From Rhodospirillales bacterium (lineage in GTDB: Bacteria; Pseudomonadota; Alphaproteobacteria; ATCC43930; CGMCC-115725): 50,140 nucleotides of DNA. A program made the translations under genes and the position numbers. Shown piece by piece: positions 25,332 through 35,276 of the stretch. Location of the stretch: assembly GCA_028291405.1 (NCBI GenBank), contig JAQGID010000022.1:1-50140 (forward strand), written 5' to 3'. Below the pieces are notes generated by a model. It was given only the letters and a program-made list of their open reading frames with translations, ran no database searches and had not been told where the DNA came from. Numbering within the stretch: position 1 is the first letter of the stretch; each line of letters starts with the position of its first letter.

Positions 25332-26984
25332 TCAAGTGATGTCGACATCCTTGGTCTCGCGAATGAAGAGCACCCCGATGATGAAGGTCGCCGCCGCGAC
25401 GATGATCGGGTACCAGAGACCATCGTAGATGTTCCCCGTCGCCGCGACGATTGCGAAGGCCGTCGCCGGCAGGAATCCGCCGAACCAGCCATTGCCGATG
25501 TGGTAGGGCAGAGACATCGACGTGTAGCGGATGCGGGTCGGAAAGAGTTCGACGAGCATTGCCGCGATCGGGGCGTAGACCAGAGTCACGTAGATGACCA
25601 GCACGAGAAGCAGCAGCGTCACCATGACGTAGTTGATCCGGTTCGGATCAGCCTTCGCCGGATAGCCCGCTGAAGACAACGCTTCGCTGATCGACTTCGC
25701 GAACACTGGAGCCTTCTGAGCGGCCCCAGGCGCGGTACCGTCGTAGGATGGCACGACCGTATTGCCGACCTTGATCTGCGCGATCGTGCCGGCCGGTGCC
25801 GCTTCGTTGGAATACGGGATACCGCCCTTCACCAACGCCGCCTTCGCGATATCGCACGAGGCGGTGAACGTCGCCGTCCCGACCGGATTGAACTGGAAGC
25901 TGCATTCCTTCGGGTCGGCGGTGACCACGACCGGGGACGAGATCCCCGCTGCCTCAAGCGCCGGGTTGGCGTAATGGGTGATCGCCTTGAAGATCGGGAA
26001 ATACGTGACGACCGCGAGAAGGCATCCGGCCATGATGATCGGCTTGCGGCCGATCCGGTCCGAAAGGCTGCCGAAAACGATGAAGAACGGCGTCCCGATC
26101 GCAAGGGACGCTGCGATCATCAGGTTCGCCGCCTGTCCATCGACCTTCAACGTCTGCGTCAGAAAGAACAATGCGTAGAACTGGCCGGTATACCAAACGA
26201 CCGCCTGTCCAGCCGTCAGTCCGAACAGGGCAAGGAGGACGATCTTTGCATTGCCCCAATGCGCAAAAGACTCGGTGAGCGGTGCTTTCGAGAGGGTTCC
26301 CTCCTGCGACATCTTTATGAAAAGCGGCGATTCGGCAAGTTTGAGCCGAATCCAGACCGAGATCGCCAGCAGGACGATCGAGAGCAGGAAGGGCACGCGC
26401 CAGCCCCATGAATCGAACCCATCGGCCGGGATCCAGGAACGGCACGCCAGGATGACGACCAACGAGAGGAAAAGACCGAGGGTCGCGGTCGTCTGGATCC
26501 AGGAGGTCCACAGACCGCGCTTGTTATGCGGCGCGTGTTCCGCGACATAGGTCGCGGCGCCGCCGTATTCGCCACCGAGGGCGAGCCCCTGCAGTAAGCG
26601 CAAGGCGATGAGGATCACCGGCGCCGCGATGCCGATCTGGGCGTATGTCGGCAGAAGACCGACGATGAAGGTCGAACTGCCCATGATGAGGATCGTGACG
26701 AGGAATGTATACTTGCGCCCGACGAGATCGCCGAGCCGCCCGAAGAGGAGCGCTCCGAAGGGGCGCACCGCAAAACCGGCCGCGAAGGCGAGAAGCGTGA
26801 AAATGAATCCAGCCGCTGGATTGACGCCGGAAAAAAACGCCTTTGCGATCGAGGCCGCGAGCGATCCATAAAGGTAAAAATCATACCATTCGAAGACGGT
26901 ACCGAGCGACGAGGCGAAGATGACCCGCCTCTCCTCTGACGTCATGGATGGCTGACGACCTGCGGTTGCTGTTATATTTGCCAT
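25332..26984 (-). CDS. MFS transporter, metabolite:H+ symporter (MHS) type, with large extra loop
   Basis: An inner-membrane transporter of about 550 residues. The MHS start is clear (FASSLGTVFEWYDFYLYGSL), followed by FGRLGDLVGRKYTF and the GLALGGEYGGAATYVAEHAP segment. Between about TM8 and TM9 is an insertion of over 100 residues (around SSPVVVTADPKECSF through PAKADPNRINYV) with a pair of Cys residues, probably periplasmic. The start ATG 26984 follows GAGGGGGA; the 19-codon upstream extension has no such site. Substrate is unknown; relatives carry di/tricarboxylates, osmolytes or shikimate-type acids. A strong terminator follows. Confidence 0.85.
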   Translation of the reverse strand: MANITATAGRQPSMTSEERRVIFASSLGTVFEWYDFYLYGSLAASIAKAFFSGVNPAAGFIFTLLAFAAGFAVRPFGALLFGRLGDLVGRKYTFLVTILIMGSSTFIVGLLPTYAQIGIAAPVILIALRLLQGLALGGEYGGAATYVAEHAPHNKRGLWTSWIQTTATLGLFLSLVVILACRSWIPADGFDSWGWRVPFLLSIVLLAISVWIRLKLAESPLFIKMSQEGTLSKAPLTESFAHWGNAKIVLLALFGLTAGQAVVWYTGQFYALFFLTQTLKVDGQAANLMIAASLAIGTPFFIVFGSLSDRIGRKPIIMAGCLLAVVTYFPIFKAITHYANPALEAAGISSPVVVTADPKECSFQFNPVGTATFTASCDIAKAALVKGGIPYSNEAAPAGTIAQIKVGNTVVPSYDGTAPGAAQKAPVFAKSISEALSSAGYPAKADPNRINYVMVTLLLLVLVIYVTLVYAPIAAMLVELFPTRIRYTSMSLPYHIGNGWFGGFLPATAFAIVAATGNIYDGLWYPIIVAAATFIIGVLFIRETKDVDIT

Positions 26985-27472
26985 TCGCTTCCCCCTCAGG
27001 CCCGGATCGGGAGAGATCGGAGCCGTTTTCGTCACGGTCAAGCGGCGCTGTGCTTGAACGACCGGGATTTTCTGAGCTGTCGGACATTGGCCGGTTGCCC
27101 AAACGCCACCCGAAGATGGCGAATTGTCTTACAGCTCCTCCCTGTCGCTGACCTTACCCCGACTTCCTGGTTTCTTCAATATAAGTTAGGCCGCACAGCG
27201 CGAAATGGCGACGCGTGAAGCTCAGGTAAAGCCGGCCCCGAGGGGCGCGTTAATTTGTTGTAAACTATAACGCTGGCATAGATATGTCCGTCCAGACTAA
27301 AGAAAATCAAATCCTCGATCGCCATCACGGACGCTTGGCTCACATGTGTAGCGGCAGAGTTTCTCACCGCCCAAGCGCCCCAATGAGGGCCTCGATGCCC
27401 TGAATGGGACAACCGCTCGGTCCGCAGCCATCGTCGAAGACTTTCTGCAACTGAACGCCGTCGGGAACATGC
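26985..27472. other. Intergenic interval between divergent transporter and glycosyltransferase genes
   Basis: These 488 bases separate two divergent genes and must hold both promoters. I see no convincing gene. An A/T-rich block at about 27248-27330 stands out and contains TTGTTG and ACTATAACG, possible promoter elements for the rightward gene, but no clean consensus pair. Confidence 0.5.
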
Positions 27473-28882
27473 ATGCTTAGAATTTTCCGGCACTACGTTC
27501 CCTACCCGACGATCGCGGTCAGTGCGGTCGAGGTCGCATTTCTATTCTTTTCATTTTATTTGTACCATGCACGCGCGGCGTCGATGCGAGAATTCGATGT
27601 CTTCAATTTCTATATCTCCCTCGGTTTTTCGCTATTATTATTTACGATAATGTTCTCGCTCGGTCTCTACAACCGATCGATTTTCACGAAACATCGCGAA
27701 ATGCTGATCCGCATCGTACTGAGCTTCTTTTTGGCGTTTCCGGTGTTCGTGGCGACCATCTCGATGGTGTCTCGGATGGCGGGCGAGACGACGATCTCGA
27801 ACGGCAGCTATCTTCCAGGGACGCTTTTCGGTCTCTTTGCGATAGCCGGAACCCGGCTTCTCGTGCTGCCGATGATCAACGTCGGAGCTCTGAAACGCCG
27901 AGTCCTCGTGCTCGGCGTGGGCGACCTCGCGCGACGCATCGAGCAATTGGTGATGAAGAATGCCAATCGCGGCTTCGTCGTGGTCGACTATATCCGCTTT
28001 GGCGACGAGCCGACCCGGCTCGGCTCGGGCAATATCGGGCCGGCCAATCTCAGCGAGCGACGACTGAAGGATGGCGCGACGATCGCACAGATTGCCGATG
28101 ACAACCTCGTCGATGAGATCGTCATCGCCACGCGCGATCGGCGCGGCTTGCCGATCGACGACCTGCTCGACTGCAAGCTCAAAGGAATCAACATCATCGA
28201 ATACTTGACCTTTTGGGAAAGAGAGACGGGACGAATCGATCTCGAAGCCCTCCAGCCGAGTTGGCTGTTCTTTTCCGACGGCTTCCGACTGAGTTGGTTT
28301 CCGAATATTTTGAAGCGTCTGTTCGACGTGGCGGCGAGCGGCATTTTCGTCGTCCTGACGTCACCGGTAATGCTTGCTACCGCCATCGCTATCAGGCTCG
28401 AGGGGCCGGGACCGATCTTCTACGTCCAGGAGCGCGTCGGACTGAACGGCCGTCCTTTCCTCCTCAAGAAATTCCGGAGCATGATGGTCGATGCGGAGAC
28501 CGATGGACCGCGTTGGGCGGCGGCGAACGATCAACGGATCACCCGCGTCGGGACCCTGATCCGGAAAACGCGGATCGATGAAATCCCGCAAATATTTAAT
28601 GTGTTGAGGGGCGACATGAGCTTCATCGGCCCGCGTCCGGAACGACCGTTCTTCGTCGAGACCCTGGTTAAGGAGATCCCGTACTACAACGAGCGTCACC
28701 GCGTGAAGCCGGGCATCAGCGGCTGGGCGCAGGTCAACTTCATGTACACGGCGTCTGTCGAGGACGCACAGGAAAAACTCACCTACGATCTATATTACGT
28801 GAAGAATTGGAGCCTTTTTCTCGACTTCCTCATCCTGTTGCAGACAGCGCGCGTCGTGCTCTGGCCGGAAGGAGTTCGTTGA
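27473..28882 (+). CDS. Polyprenyl glycosylphosphotransferase, PEP-CTERM-associated EpsB_2 type
   Basis: This membrane enzyme transfers a sugar-1-phosphate to undecaprenyl phosphate, starting exopolysaccharide synthesis. The 469-residue protein begins LRIFRHYVPYPTIAVSAVEV, typical of the PEP-CTERM-associated sugar transferases (TIGR03013-like). It has four or five N-terminal membrane helices, then a nucleotide-fold domain (RRVLVLGVGDLARRIEQL, about 142-160). The C-terminal catalytic domain starts at KRLFDVAASGIF and contains VQERVGLNGRPFLLKKFRSM, RKTRIDEIPQIFNVLRGDMS, FIGPRPERP and VKPGISGWAQVNF. A PrsT-like gene follows after 95 bases, supporting the EPS/exosortase association. The family is certain, the sugar unknown. 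Confidence 0.9.
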   Translation: MLRIFRHYVPYPTIAVSAVEVAFLFFSFYLYHARAASMREFDVFNFYISLGFSLLLFTIMFSLGLYNRSIFTKHREMLIRIVLSFFLAFPVFVATISMVSRMAGETTISNGSYLPGTLFGLFAIAGTRLLVLPMINVGALKRRVLVLGVGDLARRIEQLVMKNANRGFVVVDYIRFGDEPTRLGSGNIGPANLSERRLKDGATIAQIADDNLVDEIVIATRDRRGLPIDDLLDCKLKGINIIEYLTFWERETGRIDLEALQPSWLFFSDGFRLSWFPNILKRLFDVAASGIFVVLTSPVMLATAIAIRLEGPGPIFYVQERVGLNGRPFLLKKFRSMMVDAETDGPRWAAANDQRITRVGTLIRKTRIDEIPQIFNVLRGDMSFIGPRPERPFFVETLVKEIPYYNERHRVKPGISGWAQVNFMYTASVEDAQEKLTYDLYYVKNWSLFLDFLILLQTARVVLWPEGVR

Positions 28883-28977
28883 GCCGGCGTGCCGCCGTTC
28901 CCGCAGGTCGAGGTCGATCGGGCGTGGCGGCATACCCGCCGACCGAGCTGCGGAGCGCGCATGGGAAAATCCTGACG

Positions 28978-31746
28978 ATGCGCAAGCCTGGCGCGCTGTT
29001 CGCGATCGCTCTCGTGGTGGTCACGCTGGCCGGAAACGCGGTCGCGGCGGATGCGAGCGACGCCCAGGCCTATCTTGCCGATGCCCGAAAATTGCTCCAG
29101 AAAGGCGATCCGAAAGCGGCGCTGATCCAACTGAAAAACGCCGTTCAGGCCGATGCGGACAATGGCGCGGCGCGGTTCGAACTGGGCGCCCTCGAGATGC
29201 GGCTCGGCGATCTCCTTTCGGCGGAGAAGGAGCTCCGGGCCGCACTCGAGCGCAAATACGATCGCGACAAAGTCGAAGTTCTGCTCGCCGAAACTCTCTT
29301 ACGGCTAAACCGCAGCCAGGATGTTCTGAATGAGATGCTGCCGCGCGACCGGCCTCCGGCCGTCGAAGCGAGCATCCTCGTATCGCGCGGCTATGCCTTC
29401 CTCAATCTACGACAGCCGGAAGACGCGAAGGCTTCCTTCGAGAAGGCGGTGGCGATCGGACCAAACCCGATACGAGCCCAATTGGGACTGTCGCATGCCG
29501 TAGCCGCGGCTGGCGATATCTCGAGCGCTCTCGAATTTGCCCAGAAATCTCTCGACGGCGACCCACGCTTCGTCGAGGCCTGGATCTACATGGGGCAGCT
29601 TCGCCGTGTCCAGGCGGATCTCCCCGGCGCTCGCAAGAGCTTCGACACCGCACTGTCGATCAACCCCAACGACGATATCGCGCGGCTGGACCGGGCATCG
29701 CTGCTGATCGCGACCAACGAGCTGTCGCTCGCTGCCGCCGACGTCGGCATAGTCCTCAAGCTGAATCCGCAGCAGCCCCTCGCCAATTACCTGCAGGCGC
29801 TGATCGCCGCGAAGAACAAGGATTTCAGTGGGGCGGAAACCTCGCTGCAGAAGCTGAAGTCCAATCTCAACAACTATCCCCCGGCCCTGTTTCTCCTGGC
29901 CGCGGTGAACCTCGCGCAGAATCAACTCGCTCAGGCGGAGGAGAACATCAATCGCTTTCTGGCGGGCAGTCCGAACGACGACGCTGGCACCGCGTTGCTG
30001 GCGACGCTTCTTCTCAAGCGCGGCAACACGGCGCGAGCGATCCAGGTTCTCAAAGCCGCGTCCGATGCCAAGCCGACGGTCCGGTTGCTCGGCATGCTCG
30101 GCGATGCTTATTTGCGGGCCAAGCAGTCCGAGGCCGCTGCCGCGGTCTATGATCGGATCTCCGCCCTTGCGCCGGACGACGCATCCGTCCTCACGAGCGT
30201 GGCCGCCCAGAAGCTTCGGCTCGGTCGCGCCGAAGGGGCGCTTGGTGATCTCGCGATGGCAACGGATCTCGCGCCGAAATCGACGCAGACCGGCCTCCTT
30301 CTCGTCCTGGCCCTCTTGCAGGACAATCGGATCGACGAGGCGATGACCGTCGGGCGAGAGATCAGTGCGCGCATCCCCGACGACCCGCTGCCGGAGAACC
30401 TGCTGGGCGCGATCGCCTTGCGCAAGGGCGATGCCGCCGAGGCCCGATCGCATTTTGAGAGGTCGTTGCAGATCAACCCGGAATTCGTCCCGGCGCGTCT
30501 CAATCTCGGCCAGCTGGCGCTGAGCGAACGACGATCCGACGATGCACGCGCGAGCTTCGACAAGGTTCTGAAAACCGCTCCCGACAATCTGACGGCCTTG
30601 CTCGGCGAAGCCGACCTGAGCGTTTTGGACGGCAAGCGAGACGATGCCGTTGCATGGCTCGAAAAGGCGCGCAATCGGAATCCGAGCGCGATCGATCCGC
30701 GCGTACGGCTGGTCGAGGCCTACCTCGAGGCGAAGGACCCGACGAAGGCCGCCGCGGTCGCCGACGAGCTGGAGCAGGTCGCGCCGAATGAGCCGCGCGC
30801 CGTCAATGCCGTCGGCGAAGCGCGCCTGGCGAACAATGAGGCGCCCAGGGCGGCGGCCGCCTTCGATCGTCTGATTCAACTCTCTCCACGCTCAGGGGCA
30901 GCGCAGTTGCAACGGGCGCGTGCCGCTTACGCCGCAGAGGACGACGCGGCGGCGCAATCCGCTTTGGACAAGGCCGTCGAACTCGCTCCTGACGACCTGA
31001 CGATCGAGCAGCAATTGGTTCGCTTCACCCTCGAAACCAACGGGCTCGATCGGGAATTGGCATATCTGAACGGACTAGCGGCGGCAGCGCCCGACGATCC
31101 GACCTTTAATGGCATCGCAGGCGATTTGCTCGCCGCGGCGGGACACCGCGCCGCAGCCATGTCTGCCTATGCCGAAGGCCTGGCGAAGCGCGCGAACAGT
31201 CCCGGGCTGGTCGTCAAGCTCGCTCAGCTGCAACCGGATCCCGCGGCCGAGGTCGATTTTCTCCAGAACTGGCTCAAGAAATATCCTGATGACGTCAGCA
31301 TACGAATCCTACTCGGGGGCATTCTCCTCAGCCTTGGGCGCGACGATGAAGCCATCGCGGTGCACGAGAGGCTGCTCCAGAACGCACCGGATAATCCCCT
31401 TGTTCTCAATAACTTGGCGTGGCTGTACCATGGGAGGAATGACGCCAGGGCGGTCGCAATGGCCGAGAAGGCGGTGCGGCTGGCCCCCGACCGCCAGGAG
31501 ATCCAGGACACGCTGGCCTGGATCCTCGTGCAGAACGGCGCGAACGAGCGCGGTCTCGAAATTCTCGAAAAGATCTCTGCGGCGACCTCCGCGCCGGACG
31601 TGCAATACCATCTCGCCGTCGCCCAGAAGAACGCCGGCAGACGGGGCGATGCCAGGCGCACACTCAACAGCCTGTTGAATTCGGACAAACCCTTCGCTTC
31701 GAGCGCCGCGGCGAAAGCCCTCCTGAAAGAGCTATCCGGCAGCTAA
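28978..31746 (+). CDS. Secreted TPR-repeat protein, PrsT-like (PEP-CTERM/EPS system)
   Basis: A 922-residue protein made almost entirely of tetratricopeptide repeats after an N-terminal signal peptide (MRKPGALFAIALVVVTLAGN, likely cleavage after AVAA), so it is exported. The first repeat, ARKLLQKGDPKAALIQLKNA, is close to the start of PrsT proteins of PEP-CTERM systems, which are of this length. Repeated LAP-D-AS and LNPEF-ARLNLGQLAL patterns run to the C-terminus. It probably acts as a periplasmic scaffold for exopolysaccharide synthesis or export with the upstream sugar transferase. Start ATG 28978 is chosen because earlier in-frame sequence overlaps the transferase gene and has no signal peptide. 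Confidence 0.8.
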   Translation: MRKPGALFAIALVVVTLAGNAVAADASDAQAYLADARKLLQKGDPKAALIQLKNAVQADADNGAARFELGALEMRLGDLLSAEKELRAALERKYDRDKVEVLLAETLLRLNRSQDVLNEMLPRDRPPAVEASILVSRGYAFLNLRQPEDAKASFEKAVAIGPNPIRAQLGLSHAVAAAGDISSALEFAQKSLDGDPRFVEAWIYMGQLRRVQADLPGARKSFDTALSINPNDDIARLDRASLLIATNELSLAAADVGIVLKLNPQQPLANYLQALIAAKNKDFSGAETSLQKLKSNLNNYPPALFLLAAVNLAQNQLAQAEENINRFLAGSPNDDAGTALLATLLLKRGNTARAIQVLKAASDAKPTVRLLGMLGDAYLRAKQSEAAAAVYDRISALAPDDASVLTSVAAQKLRLGRAEGALGDLAMATDLAPKSTQTGLLLVLALLQDNRIDEAMTVGREISARIPDDPLPENLLGAIALRKGDAAEARSHFERSLQINPEFVPARLNLGQLALSERRSDDARASFDKVLKTAPDNLTALLGEADLSVLDGKRDDAVAWLEKARNRNPSAIDPRVRLVEAYLEAKDPTKAAAVADELEQVAPNEPRAVNAVGEARLANNEAPRAAAAFDRLIQLSPRSGAAQLQRARAAYAAEDDAAAQSALDKAVELAPDDLTIEQQLVRFTLETNGLDRELAYLNGLAAAAPDDPTFNGIAGDLLAAAGHRAAAMSAYAEGLAKRANSPGLVVKLAQLQPDPAAEVDFLQNWLKKYPDDVSIRILLGGILLSLGRDDEAIAVHERLLQNAPDNPLVLNNLAWLYHGRNDARAVAMAEKAVRLAPDRQEIQDTLAWILVQNGANERGLEILEKISAATSAPDVQYHLAVAQKNAGRRGDARRTLNSLLNSDKPFASSAAAKALLKELSGS

Positions 31747-31781
31747 CCCGATCCGGTCCGTGTACTCGGGCTGCAAGGCCT

Positions 31782-32177
31782 TTACTTGATCCGATCGCGC
31801 GCGAGCCCATCGGCATCGAGCACATCACCATGGAGCTTCACGTCGCCCCGCTGGCGCTCCTTGAAGTCTTTGAGCTGTCGCTCGGCCGCCTTGAAGGCAT
31901 CCTTCACCGAGGTGCGGATATCCGGCGACGCATAATGCTGCTTGGCGTGATTCGCCTCGTGACTGACGACGAGCTCCTCGCCCGGAACCACCAGCTCGAT
32001 CCGGACGTCGAAGATGTTTCCCGTCCGCTGCTGATGATGCTCCAAGGTGATCGTCACCCGGCAATGTACGAGCCGATCGTACATCCTCTCGAGCTTCGCG
32101 ACGCGTTCGCGGATGTCGGCCTCGATCGCGGGAGAAGGATCGATGTTGTCGAAGGTGATCTCGAGGGGTTTCTGCAT
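31782..32177 (-). CDS. HPF/RaiA-type ribosome hibernation factor
   Basis: A 131-residue protein of the sigma-54 modulation/S30AE family that binds the 30S subunit and silences ribosomes under stress. It starts MQKPLEITFDNIDPSPAIEA and has IRERVAKLERMYDRLVHCRV, then VSHEANHAKQHYASPDI and TSVKDAFKAAERQLKDF. It lacks the C-terminal dimerisation domain of long HPF. The start ATG 32177 is set by family alignment. An EcfG-like promoter lies about 40 bases upstream, consistent with stress control. Confidence 0.8.
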   Translation of the reverse strand: MQKPLEITFDNIDPSPAIEADIRERVAKLERMYDRLVHCRVTITLEHHQQRTGNIFDVRIELVVPGEELVVSHEANHAKQHYASPDIRTSVKDAFKAAERQLKDFKERQRGDVKLHGDVLDADGLARDRIK

Positions 32178-32217
32178 GCAATGTCCAAACTTCGAAATGA
32201 CGCGGTATCGGACAATC

Positions 32218-32242
32218 AACCGGTGGGAAAGAGATAGGTTCC
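32218..32242 (-). promoter_or_regulatory. EcfG (general stress sigma)-like promoter for the hibernation factor gene
   Basis: On the minus strand GGAAC (32242-32238) is followed after 16 bases by GGTT (32221-32218). The known alphaproteobacterial EcfG consensus is GGAAC-N16/17-CGTT, so the match is complete at -35 and 3 of 4 at -10. The start codon is about 40 bases downstream. Confidence 0.4.
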
Positions 32243-32347
32243 AGCCCTGACGCGCCGCTTCTCCGCTCTCGTTCGTGCCCTCTCCGCTTATCGCGCGGCG
32301 CGGCAACCGACGGCAAAAATCCCCCGACGGACAGTTTAACGCCGATC

Positions 32348-33985
32348 TTACACATTCTCCACTGCGAGGGTTTCCCTGCCGCGAATGAGGTCGGCCGCCC
32401 GTTCTGCGATCATGACGACGGCGGCGTTGATGTTGCCGCCGATCAGATCCGGCATGACGGCGGCGTCGACAACGCGAAGCCGTTCGACACCGCGCACCCG
32501 CAGCTCCGGGTCGACCACCGCCGTCGCATCGGCATCGATACCCATCTTGCAGGTTCCCAGCGGATGATGCGCCGTGGCGGCGGTGGCGCGGATATGGGCG
32601 TCGAGCTCGGCGTCCGAGTCCTTGCCATCGCCTGGCGCAGTCTCGCCGGCGACGAACGGCTTCAATGGCGCCTGCTTGCAGATGTCCCGGAGACGCCGGA
32701 TTCCGGCGCGCAGCGTCGCCCAATCCTTATCCGTCGCCAGGAAATTCTGATGAATTGCGACAGCGGCTCGCGGATTGCTGGAGGTCAACCGGAGGCGCCC
32801 TCGGCTCTCCGGCCGCAGCAGGACGGCGCGCGTGCCGAACCCGTCGGCGTAGCCGCTCTTGAACGGCGGGAGGTACGGCCCCGCCCCCAGCGGTATCGCG
32901 CGGAACAGCATTTGGACGTCGGGCATGTCGAGGCTTAGGTCGGTCTTGATGAAACCCATGCAGCCGCCCGGCAGCTCGGTCGCCGATCCCGTGCCGAGGA
33001 AATAGGCCTTGCCCAGCTCGAGCGCGATGCGGTCCAGCCGCATCATCCGATAGAACGGCCCGGGCTCGCGGCGGCGGAACTCGATGCCGACCGACAGATG
33101 GTCCTGCAGGTTCTTGCCGACGCCATCCAGCGGCACCTTGACCTGAAGCCCGTGCGCTTGCAGTTCGTCGGGCGCGCCAATGCCGGACAGCATGAGCAGT
33201 TGCGGCGAGTTGATGACTCCGCCGCACAGCAGCACCTCGCGATCGGCGCGGGCGACGACGACCTCGCCGTTGCGCTCGTATTCGATGCCGACCGCGCGGC
33301 TGCCGTCGAAGACGATGCGATTGGCGAAGGCGTCGGTCTCCAGCGTCAGGTTGCGGCGCGGCAGCGCCGGCCGCAGATAGGCATCGGCGCCGCTGAAGCG
33401 CAGACCGTTGTGGATCGTCGTCTGCGAGTGCCCGAACCCCTCCTGCTGCGCCCCGTTGTAATCGTCCGTCAGCGGGAAGCCCGCCTCCTGCGCCGCCGCC
33501 ATGTAGGCGACGTTGAGGGGGTCGACGAAGCGGGCGAACCGGGTCTTCATCGGCCCGTCGCCGCCGCGATAGGCATCGGCGCCGCCCTCCCAACTCTCCT
33601 GGCGGCGGAAGTACGGCAGCGCATGCGCATAGGACCATTCCGTCAGCCCGGATCGCGCCCAGCGCTCGTAGTCGCCGCGGTTGCCGCGGACATAACCCAT
33701 CGCATTGATCGAGGACGACCCGCCGATGACCTTGCCGCGGGCGCATTCGATCCGCCGCCCGTTCAGCCGCGGCTCGGGCTCTGAGAAATAGCCCCAGTCG
33801 TGTAGCCGCTTTTCGAGAAGCTTGCCCCAGCCAAGCGGAATGCGGATCCACGGATCGCGGTCCCAGCCCCCCGCTTCGAGCAGCAGGATCCGCACGCCGG
33901 CGTCCTCGGTCAACCGATTCGCGAGCGTACAGCCCGCCGAGCCGGCGCCGACGATGACGTAATCGTAAGTCTTCCCGTTTCCCAT
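32348..33985 (-). CDS. GMC-family oxidoreductase (choline/alcohol dehydrogenase-like)
   Basis: A 545-residue FAD enzyme. The N-terminal dinucleotide-binding motif is [16 protein letters not shown] with the downstream LLLEAGG; GMC signature 1 is [18 protein letters not shown] and signature 2 is [16 protein letters not shown]. The C-terminus has [10 protein letters not shown] with the expected active-site His, and [20 protein letters not shown]. Relatives oxidise primary alcohols, choline or polyethylene glycol. No betaine genes are nearby, so a choline role is not claimed. It is divergent from the MDR oxidoreductase gene to its right. Confidence 0.88.
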   Translation of the reverse strand: MGNGKTYDYVIVGAGSAGCTLANRLTEDAGVRILLLEAGGWDRDPWIRIPLGWGKLLEKRLHDWGYFSEPEPRLNGRRIECARGKVIGGSSSINAMGYVRGNRGDYERWARSGLTEWSYAHALPYFRRQESWEGGADAYRGGDGPMKTRFARFVDPLNVAYMAAAQEAGFPLTDDYNGAQQEGFGHSQTTIHNGLRFSGADAYLRPALPRRNLTLETDAFANRIVFDGSRAVGIEYERNGEVVVARADREVLLCGGVINSPQLLMLSGIGAPDELQAHGLQVKVPLDGVGKNLQDHLSVGIEFRRREPGPFYRMMRLDRIALELGKAYFLGTGSATELPGGCMGFIKTDLSLDMPDVQMLFRAIPLGAGPYLPPFKSGYADGFGTRAVLLRPESRGRLRLTSSNPRAAVAIHQNFLATDKDWATLRAGIRRLRDICKQAPLKPFVAGETAPGDGKDSDAELDAHIRATAATAHHPLGTCKMGIDADATAVVDPELRVRGVERLRVVDAAVMPDLIGGNINAAVVMIAERAADLIRGRETLAVENV

Positions 33986-34114
33986 CCCTGGAGCCTTACT
34001 CTCTGGAGCCTTTATTCGGATTTGACGACCGGGGCCCGTCCGCCCTGGGACAGAAGTAGCTATGGACTTGAGATTATGTCAATTTCGCCGCGACAAGCAT
34101 GGGAGGAGCGCCGA

Positions 34115-35155
34115 ATGAAGGCCATCGTTATCCGGGAGTTCGGCCCCCCGGAAGTCATGCGTCTCGAAGAGGTTCCGACGCCGCAGCCCGGCCCCGGCGA
34201 GGTGCTGATCGAGGTCCATGCCGTCTCGGTGAACCGGACCCTCGACCTCGTCGTGCGCAATGGAAACTATGCCCGTCCCGTGACGCTGCCGCACGTCCTC
34301 GGGGTCGACCCGTCCGGCATCGTCGTGGCGGTCGGATCGGGCGTGACGAGCCGCCGGGTGGGCGACCGGGTCGTGACCTCACCGCGCGTCCGCGCCCCCA
34401 CCGCGACCGAGGGGCCGCGGATGCTCGGCGTCCACGTCTGGGGCGGCTATGCCGAATACGTCAAGGTACCGGAGGCCGCGACGCATCTCGTTCCGGACTC
34501 TATCGACTTTCCGACCGCGACGATCGTCGCCCGCCACGCGCCGCTTGCCTTCACCCTGCTGCGCGACCGCGCCAAGCTCCAGCCCGGCGAATGGGTTCTG
34601 GTTATGGGCGCCGCCGGCGGCCTCGGCTCGGCCGGCGTGCAAGCCGCGAAATATCTCGGCGCCAAGGTCATCGGCGCCGCCGGAGCGGATGAGCGCGTCG
34701 CCGCGGCGGTCGCGCTCGGCGCCGATGCCGGCATCAACTATCGCCGTCAGGATCTTACGGCGGAGGTGATGCGAATCACCGGCAGTCGCGGCGTCGACGT
34801 CGTCTTCGAGAACATCGGCGATCCCGACCTCTTCCCGAAGGCCTTCCTCAGCCTCGCGCGACAGGGCCGCCTGGTGACCGCCGGCGGTCATGGCGGCGGA
34901 ATCGTGCCATTGGACACTAACCGCCTCTACCTCAACCAGATCACGATCATCGGCTCGACGAACCAGGCACCGGAGGATATGGCGACGAGCCTGACGGCGG
35001 CAGCGGAGGGACGGCTGCACGTCATCGTCGACCGACTGCTGCCGCTCTCGCAGGCCGTGCTCGCGCATCAGATCGTGGCCGGCCGCGGCGGGACCGGCAA
35101 GGTCGTGTTGCAGCCGAGGGCCGAGGACGCGGAGCCGAACACCGAAATGCACTGA
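34115..35155 (+). CDS. MDR-superfamily (quinone oxidoreductase-like) dehydrogenase
   Basis: A 346-residue medium-chain dehydrogenase. It begins MKAIVIREFGPPEVMRLEEV, has the GroES-like domain (PGPGEVLIEVHAVSVNRTLD), a nucleotide motif VMGAAGGLGSAGVQAAKYLG, and the GADAGINYRRQDL segment typical of zinc-independent NADPH:quinone reductase-like MDRs. I see no catalytic Cys/His zinc site. ATG 34115 follows GGGAGGAG, which decides the start against an upstream open frame. The SDR, MFS transporter and MetE-like genes follow on the same strand, suggesting a joint catabolic function. Confidence 0.85.
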   Translation: MKAIVIREFGPPEVMRLEEVPTPQPGPGEVLIEVHAVSVNRTLDLVVRNGNYARPVTLPHVLGVDPSGIVVAVGSGVTSRRVGDRVVTSPRVRAPTATEGPRMLGVHVWGGYAEYVKVPEAATHLVPDSIDFPTATIVARHAPLAFTLLRDRAKLQPGEWVLVMGAAGGLGSAGVQAAKYLGAKVIGAAGADERVAAAVALGADAGINYRRQDLTAEVMRITGSRGVDVVFENIGDPDLFPKAFLSLARQGRLVTAGGHGGGIVPLDTNRLYLNQITIIGSTNQAPEDMATSLTAAAEGRLHVIVDRLLPLSQAVLAHQIVAGRGGTGKVVLQPRAEDAEPNTEMH

Positions 35156-35276
35156 TTGCCCACGTGCGATGGGCCGCCGAGCCCCGGTACGTGGCCTCGG
35201 TCAGTGGGCCGCCACGCCCTTGCAAGTCGTGATGACGCGGGTCAATGTCGCGACGCGCGAACGCGGAGATTGGCTC

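Noticed and set aside
27285-27302. Sigma-54 promoter before the EPS sugar transferase (TGGCATAGATATGTCC)
   Set aside because: The GG at -24 is present, but the GC at -12 is missing at the required spacing.
29407-30879. 490-codon minus-strand frame opposite the TPR gene
   Set aside because: The plus strand encodes regular TPR repeats with a signal peptide; the antisense frame is a by-product of codon bias.
28978-31746. Tandem repeats in the TPR gene as a CRISPR or satellite array
   Set aside because: The repetition is at protein level (34-residue TPRs) with diverged DNA; there are no identical repeats with unique spacers. No CRISPR array was seen anywhere in the window.
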